Part shown: positions 18,107 to 27,257 of the stretch, piece by piece
Layout of the letters: each line of letters begins with the position of its first letter
How positions within the stretch are numbered: position 1 is the stretch's first letter
Origin: Anaerolineae bacterium
Lineage (GTDB): Bacteria > Chloroflexota > Anaerolineae > Aggregatilineales > Phototrophicaceae
Reading direction: 5' to 3'
Length of the DNA: 64,000 nucleotides
Assembly: GCA_014879665.1 (NCBI GenBank)
Contig: JACSRP010000114.1
Coordinates: forward strand, 1-64,000
Translations under genes and position numbers: made by a program
The notes under the pieces: model-generated
Databases searched by the model: none
What the model was told of the DNA's origin: nothing
What the model saw: only the letters and a program-made list of their open reading frames with translations

Positions 18107-19249
18107 ATGCCCCAAAGCTCTCTGCCGGCTGCGCACGTCAACCTGACTATTCCACGGTTGCTGATCGTTGACGATGACCCCGGAAGCTTAACGCTTTTCG
18201 CCCGCGCATTAGGCCGCGACTGTGAAGTTACGACTGCCAGCAGCGGAGAAGCCGCGCTCGACCTCCTTCGAACGTGTTTATTCGATGTTGTTCTGCTCGA
18301 TATTATGATGCCCGGCAGCACCGGGATGGATGTTCTGCAAACGATTCGCAGTTCCGAAGCGTTAGCTGATCTGCCGGTTATCCTCATTTCCGGGCGGCAG
18401 GACAGTCAAGATGTGGTACATGGGCTTCAGCACGGCGCCAATGATTACATCTCCAAGCCGGTGAATCTCGCCGTGCTGAAAGCGCGAGTACACAATCAGC
18501 TTGCGTTGAAGCAGCTTAATGACGCCTATAAGTTGAAAATTGAAGAACTGCACGAAGCGAAAGAAATGCAGGAACGCTTTTTGCGAATTGTTTCGCACGA
18601 CCTGAAAGGGCCGTTGACCAACTTGCGCATGGCGCAGTACCTGCTGCGCGAAATTGCAGGGGATCGTCCTCAGGTTTCCTCGATTCTAGATAATATTGAT
18701 ACGACCTTGAACGATATGCATGAGTTGATACGCATTTTTCTGGATGCTTCTGCCTATCAACCGACCCGGCTCACACCGGCGCTGCAAACATTTGACGCTT
18801 CACAGGTTCTCCATAAAGTCGTAGAACAGTATTCACTAGCGGCAAATAACAAGGGAACGCAAATCCAGTACGATGATTCACCGCTGCCTGTTTACGCCGA
18901 TCCACGATTCTTCTCGCAAATTGCCAGCAACCTGATCAGCAATGCTATTAAGTACGGCCCGGTGCGTTCAACCGTGACGGTATGGTGCGAATTAAAAGAT
19001 GAATTCGCGCAGTTATGTGTTGCCGATCAGGGGCCGGGCATACCGGCGTCCGAGCGGGGCCGCCTGTTCCAGATGTTTAGCCGCCTGAGCACGAGGCCAA
19101 CGGCGGGAGAAAACAGCTCAGGATTAGGCCTGTGGATTGTGAAGATGTTGGCTGAAGCACAGGGCGGTACCGTCGGTGTAGATTGCCCGCCAGAGGGCGG
19201 CTCTATCTTCTATGCCAGAGTGCTGCGCGAGGTCGCGCGTGGGGCATAA
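18107..19249 (+). CDS. receiver-domain/histidine-kinase protein
   Basis: 380 residues: an N-terminal receiver domain (residues 12-130; acidic pocket VDDD and phospho-acceptor Asp65 in LLDIMMPG), a short coiled linker, a HisKA dimerisation domain (phospho-His164 in FLRIVSHDLKG), and a HATPase domain (NLISNAIKYGP, DQGPGIP, GLGLWIVK). No membrane helix, so it is cytoplasmic. The receiver placed first means it is probably switched by an upstream kinase and then signals through its own kinase domain. No cognate response regulator is adjacent. The start codon lacks a clear ribosome site. Confidence 0.95.
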   Translation: MPQSSLPAAHVNLTIPRLLIVDDDPGSLTLFARALGRDCEVTTASSGEAALDLLRTCLFDVVLLDIMMPGSTGMDVLQTIRSSEALADLPVILISGRQDSQDVVHGLQHGANDYISKPVNLAVLKARVHNQLALKQLNDAYKLKIEELHEAKEMQERFLRIVSHDLKGPLTNLRMAQYLLREIAGDRPQVSSILDNIDTTLNDMHELIRIFLDASAYQPTRLTPALQTFDASQVLHKVVEQYSLAANNKGTQIQYDDSPLPVYADPRFFSQIASNLISNAIKYGPVRSTVTVWCELKDEFAQLCVADQGPGIPASERGRLFQMFSRLSTRPTAGENSSGLGLWIVKMLAEAQGGTVGVDCPPEGGSIFYARVLREVARGA

Positions 19250-19275
19250 AACAATGGCTGTCCTATAGTGCGTAT

Positions 19276-19665
19276 CTATTTTCCGCCGGTATCAGAATCA
19301 ACTGGCGGCGGTGCATCAATCCAAATAGGTGTAGGCGTGATCGTATCTGCAGGGCGGGGGCCGGCATCTTCAACATCGCTGTTTGAGATGCGGTTGACCG
19401 GCACAACAGTCATATCGTGGTCGCACAGAATCTGGCAGCTTAAGCGTACTTCACCAAGCAGCCCCCGCGCTTCCAGCCGTTCTTTTTCGGCTTCAGTCAT
19501 GCGGGTTGGCTCGCCACGAATAAACTGAACCCGGCAGGTGGTGCATTTTGCGTTCCCCCCGCAGCGATGCAGAATATCAATCCCGTTGTCTTCAAGCGCC
19601 AGTACCAGCCGCCTGCCTTCAGGCACGCGAAAACTGCCATCATCTTTGAGCGTAATTTCCGGCAT
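19276..19665 (-). CDS. plant-type [2Fe-2S] ferredoxin domain protein
   Basis: 129 residues. The cluster-binding pattern is CGGNAKCTTC followed by a last Cys in LSCQILCDHD, as in chloroplast/adrenodoxin-like ferredoxins, so it should carry a [2Fe-2S] cluster and act as an electron carrier in the cytoplasm. After the fold there is a Pro/Asp/Thr-rich tail of about 35 residues of unknown use. It lies 25 bases after the MaoC dehydratase gene in the same direction and is probably co-transcribed. Its redox partner is not evident. Confidence 0.9.
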   Translation of the reverse strand: MPEITLKDDGSFRVPEGRRLVLALEDNGIDILHRCGGNAKCTTCRVQFIRGEPTRMTEAEKERLEARGLLGEVRLSCQILCDHDMTVVPVNRISNSDVEDAGPRPADTITPTPIWIDAPPPVDSDTGGK

Positions 19666-19690
19666 TTAGCAGAATCTCTTTTTTGATAAT

Positions 19691-20152
19691 TCAGGATGTC
19701 ATGTTTGGGCGTTTAAGAAACAGCGCTGTGCGCGTCACCTCAATGACTACTTCGCCATGCTGGTTGCGTCCGGTATGCTTGATCGTCACAATGCCCGCCT
19801 TCGGCCTTGAACGGCTGTCCCGTTTAGAGATAACTTCGCTCTCTACATAGACCGTGTCGCCGTGAAACACTGGGCGTGGGTGGGTGACATGTTCATAAGA
19901 TAGATTGCCGACAATCGTCCCCTGCGTCAAATCGTTGACGCTGATTCCGACAACTACGCCCAGCGTGAAAATACCATTCACGATGCGCTGTCCAAATTCA
20001 GTTTTTGCCGCAAAATCCTCGTTTAAATGCAATGGTTGGTTGTTCATCGTCAAAGTGCTGAATAGCACATTGTCGGTTTCGGTAATCGTCCGCCCGATTT
20101 CGTGCTTATAAACGGCTCCAATGACAAGATCTTCGAAGAATTTTCCAGCCAT
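19691..20152 (-). CDS. MaoC-family (hot-dog fold) dehydratase
   Basis: A 153-residue single hot-dog protein related to (R)-specific enoyl-CoA hydratases and mesaconyl-CoA-type hydratases. The hydratase motif region reads TMNNQPLHLNEDFA, followed by FGQRIVNGIFTLG; the motif Asp of classical enoyl-CoA hydratases is replaced by Asn. The substrate is likely an acyl-CoA thioester but cannot be named. First gene of a leftward pair with the ferredoxin. Confidence 0.88.
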   Translation of the reverse strand: MAGKFFEDLVIGAVYKHEIGRTITETDNVLFSTLTMNNQPLHLNEDFAAKTEFGQRIVNGIFTLGVVVGISVNDLTQGTIVGNLSYEHVTHPRPVFHGDTVYVESEVISKRDSRSRPKAGIVTIKHTGRNQHGEVVIEVTRTALFLKRPNMTS

Positions 20153-20470
20153 GCCGTACCCCGCTATGGAAAGCCAAATGACTGCGCGCGTCAGGTTGGA
20201 TTGTATCGCCTATAGAATGAATCACGAAACTGCCTGATATGAGGGGGGCATATCAGGCAGTTCGTGGGGAAAGGGCACAGGATTCAATGTCCTACGCCTA
20301 AGAGCCTATCCGTTGAATTGACAGTAAATCGCGGTCTTGTTTTTACAGTACCCGTTTGGATAGACAGGCTCACTATCCTAAATTTAACGGGCTGCCCTGA
20401 ATTTATGGTTAAGCACAAATAAGCAGTGGATGAGAGGCGCAACATTTTGGCGAATAGCAAATGCGTAATC
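20153..20470. other. 318-bp noncoding gap with a long hairpin
   Basis: No gene is supported here; the 71-residue reverse ORF at 20284-20499 has no family features and overlaps the start of the next gene region. The gap holds the long inverted repeat at 20223-20266. It also has a looser one: GAGCC-TATCC near 20300 facing GGATA-gacAGGCTC near 20360. Confidence 0.6.
20223..20266. repeat. long imperfect hairpin with a G-rich loop
   Basis: CACGAaACTGCCTGATATG (20223-20241) faces CATATCAGGCAGTTCGTG (20249-20266): 18 paired bases with one bulged A, and a 7-base loop AGGGGGG. No T tract follows on either strand. It could be a REP-like element or the end of a structured RNA. Confidence 0.7.
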
Positions 20471-21613
20471 TTACGTCCCCGGCACGCCAATGGGCGCAAC
20501 GCCCTCGATGGTGGCCGCTGGATCGCCGCCCTGCGGCGTCGCTTGCGCGCACATCATCTCAGCCTGGCTCAACTTGCTGCTGGCTTCACCGCCGCCGCTT
20601 AAACGCAGCGCGTTCTGATATTGCGCCACCGCCGGGCAGTAACCATAATTCGGGTCAAAAGCCAGCGCATCGCCATAGCCAACATACTGCCGGTAAAGCA
20701 GATCTACAGCCTGCTGGTAGTAGCGCCCCTGCCCGAATGCTAGCAGGCGTTCCAGCGCGCTGATCGCTTGTGGGAAGCTGATGCCGATGTTGCTCATCGC
20801 ATTCAAATAGACTTCGCCAACTGTGCGCTCATAGCCAAGCTCGCCCGTTGGGATGCCCAGCGCCTCCATTTGTCCGACGATCCGGCTGCCGGCTGCCGGC
20901 TGCATGGCGTTGTAATAGTTGCGCGCTTGTGCCGCCAGCGAATCACCCAGAATCGTGCGTATGGTCACGCCCTCGAAACCCGGATCGATGGCATTGATGG
21001 CTTCAGCAAGTTCGGCTGCGTCGTTGTAATTGCCACTGGCGTATGCTGCCTGCGCCTCGCCAAGCAGCGCCGCCAGATCATAGGCCGCCCCCGGCGTTGG
21101 TGAAGGCTGTGCTGGATCAAGGGTCGCGGTAGGCGGCGGAGTTTCTGTTGCCGTGGCTGTTTGGGTTGCGGTAGCTGTCGCTGTCGGCTGGTTGGTCATA
21201 TATAACGCTGTTGCTGTTTGCGCATATTCGCCAATGCCGGGAATACCGGGTGTGATCGTCGCCAGAAATTGCAGCCGTGCATTTAATAACACCAGATTAC
21301 CGGTGGCGACATCGTTAGGAATGCGAGAAATTTGATCGCTAATCGCTGCGTTTTGCGTGGCCGTCTCGTTCACGCCAGCTTGCCGCTGCCCGCTGACCCA
21401 ACCCGCTGCTCCCGAAAGGGTGACAATCATCAGCGAGAAAAAGACTAGCACTGCAAAAATTAGCGTGGTTATGCCGCAGCCACCCTTTTCCTGCCTTTGC
21501 AGAAATGGCGGATCGTCGTCATCCGGCATGATTTCCTTTGCCGCTGAAATCGGGCGATCATCATACGGGGTGCGTGGCGAGGTATCGTCCAGCATATTTT
21601 CAGGTTCAATCAT
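20471..21613 (-). CDS. single-pass membrane protein with TPR-like extracytoplasmic region
   Basis: 380 residues. An acidic cytoplasmic N-terminus (about 45 residues) leads into one membrane helix, GITTLIFAVLVFFSLMIVTL. A Thr/Pro/Ala linker (TATATATQTATATETPPPTA) and about 180 residues with TPR/Sel1-like helical pattern follow, for example AQAAYASGNYNDAAELAEAI. The function is unknown; such repeats bind other proteins. The linker type is shared with several exported proteins in this window. It follows coaBC in the same direction after 88 bases. Confidence 0.75.
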   Translation of the reverse strand: MIEPENMLDDTSPRTPYDDRPISAAKEIMPDDDDPPFLQRQEKGGCGITTLIFAVLVFFSLMIVTLSGAAGWVSGQRQAGVNETATQNAAISDQISRIPNDVATGNLVLLNARLQFLATITPGIPGIGEYAQTATALYMTNQPTATATATQTATATETPPPTATLDPAQPSPTPGAAYDLAALLGEAQAAYASGNYNDAAELAEAINAIDPGFEGVTIRTILGDSLAAQARNYYNAMQPAAGSRIVGQMEALGIPTGELGYERTVGEVYLNAMSNIGISFPQAISALERLLAFGQGRYYQQAVDLLYRQYVGYGDALAFDPNYGYCPAVAQYQNALRLSGGGEASSKLSQAEMMCAQATPQGGDPAATIEGVAPIGVPGT

Positions 21614-21701
21614 CGCAAAATCATCGTGATTATGAGCAGTTTACCCGGCTGATTATACAGGCGGCGGCGAAAGCCTGTACAGCGCCGCTTCCCCTACGGC
21701 C

Positions 21702-22946
21702 TTACCCTGAAACGATCATCCCTGCCGCCCGTTCAACCACAATTTCGGCAACTTGCGCCTTGCTCATCAGGTCAAGCTGCTCATCGCTATCTTTAGTGAG
21801 CAGCGTCACGCGGTTGGTGTCCACGCTAAAGCCGGCATCGCTGGCGCTAATATCATTCGCAACCAGCAGGTCTACGCCTTTGCGTTCTAGCTTCGCGCGG
21901 GCGTTCGCCAGTAAATTCTCACTCTCAGCCGCAAACCCGATCACGACACGCGGAAACCCGCTTTTCTGCCGTGCCACTTTCACCGCTTCCAGAATATCTT
22001 CGTTATGCGTCAAAGGGAGCGAAAGGCTGTCCACATTGGCTGCCGTTTTTTTGATCTTCTGATCGGCAGTTGTTTGCGGGCGAAAGTCTGCTACCGCTGC
22101 CGCCATAATCAGTAAATCTGCATCGGCGCTGGCGGCCATTACCGCATCCAGCAGGCCGCGCATGGTTTCAATAGGTATAATTTTCGCACCATAGGGCGGC
22201 GGCAGGTGAACCGAGCTGATCAGCGTCACTTCCGCGCCCGCGTCCAGCGCTGCCTGCGCCAGCGCATAACCCTGCTTGCCGCTGGAGCGATTGCCGATAT
22301 AACGCACCGGATCAATCGGTTCGCGGGTGCCGCCAGCAGTGATCACCACTCTCTTGCCGGCCAGTCCTCCATTTTTGCTAAATGCCCACCTGATCGCACC
22401 GATGATCGTGCCCGTTTCTGGCAGTCGCCCGCGTCCGCTAAGCCCGCTGGCAAAGCGGCCTTCTTCCGGCTCGATGATGATCGCCCCGCGCTGCCTTAGC
22501 TTTTCGACATTTTCCTGTGTGGCAGGATGTTCATACATGCCCCCATCCATCGCCGGGGCAATCACCAGAGGGCAGCGCGCTGCCAGCGCCGTGATCGCCA
22601 CCAGATCGCTGGCAAAGCCGCCGGCCAGACGCGCCAGTGTATCCGCAGTTGCCGGGGCAATCACCACCAGATCGGCGGCTTCAGCCAACCCCACATGGGC
22701 GATATGTGTGGCTAATCCTAACGTGTTTGCTGCCCATAGATCGGTATAAACCGGACGCCCCGTGATCGCTTGAAAGGTGAGCGGCGTCACAAATTTTTGA
22801 GCGGCTTCCGTCATGATCGTATTTACTTCCGCGCCGTTCTGGGTCAGCTTGCTGGCAAGGTCTACCGCTTTATAGGCGGCCACGCTGCCAGTAACGCCAA
22901 GCACCACCCGTTTGTTCCTAAGCAGCGCAATCGCTTCCACGCTCAT
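21702..22946 (-). CDS. coaBC: bifunctional phosphopantothenoylcysteine decarboxylase / phosphopantothenate-cysteine ligase
   Basis: Carries out two steps of coenzyme A synthesis: joining cysteine to 4-phosphopantothenate, then decarboxylating the product. The N-terminal flavoprotein half (about 1-185) begins GVTGSVAAYKAVDLA and carries PAMDGGMYEHPATQ, where the family usually has Asn rather than Asp after PAM. It also has SGLSGRGRLPE in the substrate flap. The C-terminal ligase half has GGTREPIDPVRYIGNRSSGKQG. Length 414 is normal. It is divergently oriented to the SDR gene, sharing a 93-base intergenic region. Confidence 0.96.
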   Translation of the reverse strand: MSVEAIALLRNKRVVLGVTGSVAAYKAVDLASKLTQNGAEVNTIMTEAAQKFVTPLTFQAITGRPVYTDLWAANTLGLATHIAHVGLAEAADLVVIAPATADTLARLAGGFASDLVAITALAARCPLVIAPAMDGGMYEHPATQENVEKLRQRGAIIIEPEEGRFASGLSGRGRLPETGTIIGAIRWAFSKNGGLAGKRVVITAGGTREPIDPVRYIGNRSSGKQGYALAQAALDAGAEVTLISSVHLPPPYGAKIIPIETMRGLLDAVMAASADADLLIMAAAVADFRPQTTADQKIKKTAANVDSLSLPLTHNEDILEAVKVARQKSGFPRVVIGFAAESENLLANARAKLERKGVDLLVANDISASDAGFSVDTNRVTLLTKDSDEQLDLMSKAQVAEIVVERAAGMIVSG

Positions 22947-23039
22947 GTTCTATTCCCATTTCACAGGCAAAACACATTCGCACAGTATACTATTAGCCAG
23001 TCTGTAAATGAACAGAATGCCATTCTGTGGAGCGGAAAG

Positions 23040-23822
23040 ATGACATTTCGTGAAGATGCTTTAGCCGGGCAGCATATCGTGATCAGCGGTGGCGCCGGCG
23101 CTATCGGCGTAGCGGTGACTAAAGCGCTGAGTGATCACGGTGCGCGAGTGACCGTGAATGATATTCTGCCACGTGAAGAAGCAGTTCTCCGTTTAGAAGC
23201 AGCTGGCGTTCTGAAAGATCGTGTTCAGTATATACACGCTGATTTGACGAATCATGAGAACGTAGATCAACTGCTGGAACAAGCACGGGTAAATTTTGGC
23301 CCCGCGCATACCCTATGCTGCCATGCAGGCATGGTGCAGGCCGCGCCGATTATCGAATTTGACGATGGTCTATGGGATCAAATTATGGATGTGAACCTGA
23401 AAGCTGCCTATTTACTGGCGAAGGCCGGCGCGCGGGCCATGTTGAGTGACAGCGTGCGGGGGCAGATCATCTTTACTACGTCATGGGTCGGCGCTGTGCC
23501 GTGGCCGGATATTGCCGCCTACAGCGCCAGCAAAGCTGCCATGAACATGCTCATGCGCTCGTTTTCCCGTGAGCTTGCGGCGCAAGGTATCCGCGCAAAT
23601 GCTGTTGCCCCCGGCATCGTCGGCGCGGGGATGGCGCTGCGTCAGTGGGAAACTGAACCCGATTATCGCGCCCGTGCGAGTAAGGCAATCCCGCTGGGCT
23701 ACTTGCAGCCCGTTGAATCAGTCGCGGACGCCTTTCTATTCTTATGCAGCCCTGCCGCCAGCTATATGACCGGTTCAATTCTGCTGGTAGACGGCGGATG
23801 CAGCCTCTATCCGATGGATTAA
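23040..23822 (+). CDS. short-chain dehydrogenase/reductase
   Basis: 260 residues of the classical SDR fold. The nucleotide-binding loop is GGAGAIG, the active-site Tyr-Lys pair is YSASK, and an upstream Ser (TTSWVG) completes the triad. The ending YMTGSILLVDGG is typical of the FabG-like group. It oxidises or reduces an alcohol/ketone with NAD(P)H; the substrate is unknown. The ORF track starts at 22770, but the first 90 residues lie antisense to coaBC. I chose the ATG at 23040, with GGAG seven to ten bases upstream. Confidence 0.92.
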   Translation: MTFREDALAGQHIVISGGAGAIGVAVTKALSDHGARVTVNDILPREEAVLRLEAAGVLKDRVQYIHADLTNHENVDQLLEQARVNFGPAHTLCCHAGMVQAAPIIEFDDGLWDQIMDVNLKAAYLLAKAGARAMLSDSVRGQIIFTTSWVGAVPWPDIAAYSASKAAMNMLMRSFSRELAAQGIRANAVAPGIVGAGMALRQWETEPDYRARASKAIPLGYLQPVESVADAFLFLCSPAASYMTGSILLVDGGCSLYPMD

Positions 23823-23925
23823 GATAATCCCTCACCCGCTGTACTTCGGCTAACCATCCTCTCCAGTTTAGTTAGGAGCGGGCACGCCCGTTAGGTGCGG
23901 GTGGCGGTCAAAAATGCTATCACTT

Positions 23926-24858
23926 TTAACGAAGCTGATGGAAATGCGGCAGAACTTCTTTTGCCAGAAGTTCAATGCCCGCTAAATCTTCCTGATCCTG
24001 CCACATCAGTATCAGTCGGTACGCGCCGGCTTCCTGATACTTGCTGATATGCTCGACTATCTGTGAAGGCGTGCCGATGATCTTTTTCCGCTCTAGCAGC
24101 GAATCGCTTGGTGCCATCTCGCCGCCCGACCTTGTTCGTAGATCGGCATCATCTTTGCCGATGATGCACGGCAGCATCACCGAACGTTTAACCGCCGCTT
24201 TGTCGCGTCCATTTTTCTCTAGAAGCTCGTCTAGCAGTGCGCCCCGTTCTTTGAACATATTGACGTTGATGTGTACGCCATTCCATTCATCGGCATATTT
24301 CGCGGCCAGCGGTAGAGTGCGTTTTGGCCCGTTCCCGCCGATCAAAATAGGCGGCCCGCCAGCGCGAGAGGGACGAGGTAGTAATACTGCGCCGTCCAGC
24401 GAGTAATGCGTGCCTCCGTAGTTCACCGGCTCATCAGCGTGGTACAGCCTCGTGGTAATTTCCAGCGCGTCTTCCAGCATCTCATAGCGCGCCAGCTGAT
24501 CGTAGAAAGGGATACCAAACTGTTTGTGTTCACGTTCGTGCCAGCCTGTGCCCAATCCTAATACCATTCGCCCGCCGCTCAGGTCATCAATTTGTGAGGC
24601 CATACGCGCAGTCAGCGCCGGATGCCGGAATGTGGTTGGCGCAACCAGCGGGCCAAATTCAATATGTTTTGTATGGTCTGCCGCATAGGTGAGCGAAATG
24701 AAGGTTTCCAGCGAGTCATCATCCGGCGGGCCGATGGTATAGTGATCCGAGCGAAACACACATTGATAGCCCATCGTGTCAGCGGCCTCAATCAGCCTGC
24801 GCCAGCGCTCCCATGTCAGTCCCCATTGGCCTTCGATCATCAATCCGATGAAAGTCAT
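23926..24858 (-). CDS. LLM-class F420-dependent oxidoreductase
   Basis: A 310-residue TIM-barrel protein of the luciferase-like monooxygenase family, F420 branch. Typical segments are WRRLIEAADTMGYQCVFRSDH near the N-terminus, GRMVLGLGTGWHEREHKQFG in the middle and PPILIGGNGPKRTLPLAA after it. Such enzymes use coenzyme F420 (sometimes FMN) to reduce or oxidise varied substrates; the actual one is not predictable here. If truly F420-dependent, F420 biosynthesis genes should exist elsewhere in the genome. It stands alone, convergent with the SDR gene. Confidence 0.92.
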   Translation of the reverse strand: MTFIGLMIEGQWGLTWERWRRLIEAADTMGYQCVFRSDHYTIGPPDDDSLETFISLTYAADHTKHIEFGPLVAPTTFRHPALTARMASQIDDLSGGRMVLGLGTGWHEREHKQFGIPFYDQLARYEMLEDALEITTRLYHADEPVNYGGTHYSLDGAVLLPRPSRAGGPPILIGGNGPKRTLPLAAKYADEWNGVHINVNMFKERGALLDELLEKNGRDKAAVKRSVMLPCIIGKDDADLRTRSGGEMAPSDSLLERKKIIGTPSQIVEHISKYQEAGAYRLILMWQDQEDLAGIELLAKEVLPHFHQLR

Positions 24859-24927
24859 GCCTTATGCCCTTTAACTAAACGTCGTATCGTTTGGGAATTG
24901 TAGCCCGATGCAAAATTCGCACCGCGT

Positions 24928-25767
24928 TCACCCCGCCGGCTTTCGCAACCGCCAGCGAATCGCCCATTCCAGCGGGCGCGAAAGCAGCCATATCAACGCC
25001 GCTCGAATCCGTCCGTGATGCAGCGTGCAGTAGGTGATCAGATCGCGGAAATAGAGACGTGTGGCGGCGGCGCTGCGCGTCACTGATTTTTCCCGGTGTT
25101 CTATGGGTGGGGCTGCCAGAAAACGAAACTTGCGACCTCTAAATCGCCGCGCTAAATCATCTTCATTGAAATACAGCAGCAGATGATCGCTCAATCGCAA
25201 ATCTTCTCGCCGCATCAGCGTACAAGACCCCGGAATCGCCTCAACATCAAAATCTGTTGTGCGATCCCATCCCTCGTCATAGTACCAGTGATGGTTTTCG
25301 GCCCTTTTCCGCGCAGATTGAAACATAAATTGCAGCACGGTTTGCGTGAGCAGCAGATAGGTGTAGGTTGGAATCCGCGAGCAGGTGCGCTGAATATCGC
25401 CGTTCGGGTAACGCAGCTGCATCGTTGCGCCCGCGTAATCCGGGTGACTGTCCATGAAATTGACCAGCGTTTCCAGCGCATCGGGCGGTGGCACTGTATC
25501 CGGGTTCAGCAGCAGCGCATATTCTCCGCTGGCTTTCTCCACACCGTAATTATTTCCGGCACAGAAATATAGATTTTTGCCGGGTTCCAGCAGCGTTATT
25601 TCGGAAAATTCGGCGCTCACCATACCCGCACTGCCATCGCTGGAGGCATTATCTACGACGATCACTTCAGCAAGGATTGTTGCCGCCCGTAATGCGGTCA
25701 AACATCGGCGCAGATCATCTCTGCCGTTGTAGTTCACAATGATCACGGAAATTCGTGCGGCGGTCAC
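24928..25767 (-). CDS. family 2 glycosyltransferase (WbbL-like)
   Basis: 279 residues of a GT-A fold. It has ISVIIVNYNGRDDLRRCL at the start, the DNASSDGS loop, LLLNPDT with the acidic metal-binding position, and GSCTLMRRED. It probably adds rhamnose or a similar sugar to a surface glycan. I chose the GTG at 25767 over the tracked start at 25806. The GTG overlaps the TGA of the preceding methyltransferase (GTGA), a sign of translational coupling, and it directly precedes the conserved core. Last gene of the leftward four-gene glycan unit. Confidence 0.9.
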   Translation of the reverse strand: MTAARISVIIVNYNGRDDLRRCLTALRAATILAEVIVVDNASSDGSAGMVSAEFSEITLLEPGKNLYFCAGNNYGVEKASGEYALLLNPDTVPPPDALETLVNFMDSHPDYAGATMQLRYPNGDIQRTCSRIPTYTYLLLTQTVLQFMFQSARKRAENHHWYYDEGWDRTTDFDVEAIPGSCTLMRREDLRLSDHLLLYFNEDDLARRFRGRKFRFLAAPPIEHREKSVTRSAAATRLYFRDLITYCTLHHGRIRAALIWLLSRPLEWAIRWRLRKPAG

Positions 25768-26522
25768 TTCCGGGCAACGACCAGCGTCATATAGTTGAAC
25801 GCCCATGGCGCAGCAATTTTCACCACCCGCCCCATGCCCTCTGCCAGTGCGCTGGTCTTGTAATATCCCGGCGACTGAAAAACGCCGCCCAACCCGCGCA
25901 GTGTGAAAGCATGGCTCGTGGGTGAGACATGCTCAACCGTGAACCCAGCCGCTTTGACATTGCCCGCCAGCGCGCCGCGCGTGTACGTACTTTCATAAAA
26001 CGAGTCGTCGGTGAGGGAGCTTTTCCCGCTTGAGCGCCGCTTCCACGCCACCGCTTTATTCACAATATTCGGGTAGGGAATGGTCAGCACCAGCACGCCT
26101 TCAGGCTGTAACACGCGATACGCTTCATCTAGCGCGGGCATCATGCCCTGCTCAAAGTGCTCCAGCACGCCGAAGCTGAGATATGCGCCGAGGCTGTTTT
26201 CAGCAAAGGGTAGTTTATGCACATCTCCGCCAATCAGCGGCAGGGATGGGTCGTAGCGCCGCGAAATTTCCAGCGCGTTGACCGCATAATCCAGCCCGTA
26301 AACCGGATAACCCATCTGACGCAGGGTGATCACCACCGCGCTTAAGCCGCTGCCAGCTTCGATGATCGGCTTATCTTTGGGCAGAAATGGAATATATTTG
26401 TGAATGGTTTCCATCGAACGTGCTGAAGCCACCGCCTCAAGCTCAATTTCGACGGATGCGCCGTCCCAGATATTTTCCCATGTTTCGCGAGTGCTGTCGT
26501 AGCGGGTAGGTTCGCTCGTCAT
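25764..26522 (-). CDS. class I SAM-dependent methyltransferase
   Basis: 252 residues. The SAM-binding glycine loop is IIEAGSGLS, followed by YGLDYA (acidic end of beta-2) and LPFAENSLGAYLSFGVLEHF. This is the Methyltransf_11/25 pattern. Neighbouring glycosyltransferases suggest it methylates a sugar or glycan precursor, but this is only inferred from context. It lies 7 bases after another methyltransferase gene and overlaps the GT2 gene by four bases. Confidence 0.9.
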   Translation of the reverse strand: MTSEPTRYDSTRETWENIWDGASVEIELEAVASARSMETIHKYIPFLPKDKPIIEAGSGLSAVVITLRQMGYPVYGLDYAVNALEISRRYDPSLPLIGGDVHKLPFAENSLGAYLSFGVLEHFEQGMMPALDEAYRVLQPEGVLVLTIPYPNIVNKAVAWKRRSSGKSSLTDDSFYESTYTRGALAGNVKAAGFTVEHVSPTSHAFTLRGLGGVFQSPGYYKTSALAEGMGRVVKIAAPWAFNYMTLVVARK

Positions 26523-26529
26523 TTTAGGT

Positions 26530-27234
26530 TCAATGTGTAGTTATCTTGGGCCGGGCGATAAAAATCAATTCATAAGCCGATAAATTTGGCATGATAGCCG
26601 GTGGCGGGTTGCGATGCAGCTTTCGAGCTGCCGCATTGGCAATATTTTGAAAAAGACTACCCGCAGTGAAAAGTTTTTCTACCCGGTATCCTGCTGATTC
26701 AAGCAGCTCACGTCCAGTTTTGACAGTGTATAAGTGCAGGTGCGTCCTGTCCATCACGCCGTAATCCACATAATCGAATTTACCCGCGAGATGTTTTAGT
26801 CTAAACGCCCAATACGCAATGTTGGGCAGTGAAACTATAACGATTGCATTTGGCGCAAGCAATGTGTGGGCTTGCTTAAGTAAATTTTCTGGATACTTAA
26901 GGTGCTCTAAAACGGCCGCTGCAAGTAAAACATCATACGGGGCGCCAGATTCTGCGATCTTTAGCGCATCCAGCATATCCAAATCTACATGATGAACTTC
27001 TTTACAACGCGTTTGCGCTATGGCTACTGCCGTGGAATCTGCCTCAAGGCCGGTGACTGTGCAGCCAAGCATTTTTTCCATGTACCCCGAAAGGTAGCCA
27101 CTGGCACAACCTAATTCCAGTACGCGGCTTTTTTCAGGGATCAGGCGCATCAATACGCTGTGTGCTTCATCAGGGTGCGCATGTTCAGGATTATAGATTT
27201 GCTCAAGGTGATATTTGGGTGCACTATCGGTCAT
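26530..27234 (-). CDS. class I SAM-dependent methyltransferase
   Basis: 234 residues. Motif I is VLELGCASGYLSGYME, followed by TGLEADSTAV and a VLEHLKYPENLL segment. It is of the Methyltransf_23 type often found in O-antigen and capsule clusters. The target is unknown; the operon context suggests a glycan. Second gene in the leftward unit, starting 23 bases after the CgeB-like gene. Confidence 0.9.
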   Translation of the reverse strand: MTDSAPKYHLEQIYNPEHAHPDEAHSVLMRLIPEKSRVLELGCASGYLSGYMEKMLGCTVTGLEADSTAVAIAQTRCKEVHHVDLDMLDALKIAESGAPYDVLLAAAVLEHLKYPENLLKQAHTLLAPNAIVIVSLPNIAYWAFRLKHLAGKFDYVDYGVMDRTHLHLYTVKTGRELLESAGYRVEKLFTAGSLFQNIANAAARKLHRNPPPAIMPNLSAYELIFIARPKITTH

Positions 27235-27257
27235 CTATGGGTCATTTCCGGCGCTTG

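Noticed and set aside
20290-20375. Facing GAGCCTATCC and GGATAgacAGGCTC as possible insertion-sequence ends
   Set aside because: The arms do not match well, there is no target duplication and no transposase sequence between them.
20284-20499. 71-residue reverse ORF in the 20153-20470 gap
   Set aside because: No homology signs and irregular composition; it overlaps the real gene at 20471.
22770-23039. 90-residue N-terminal extension of the SDR ORF
   Set aside because: It lies antisense to the start of coaBC; the conserved SDR fold and a ribosome site begin at 23040.
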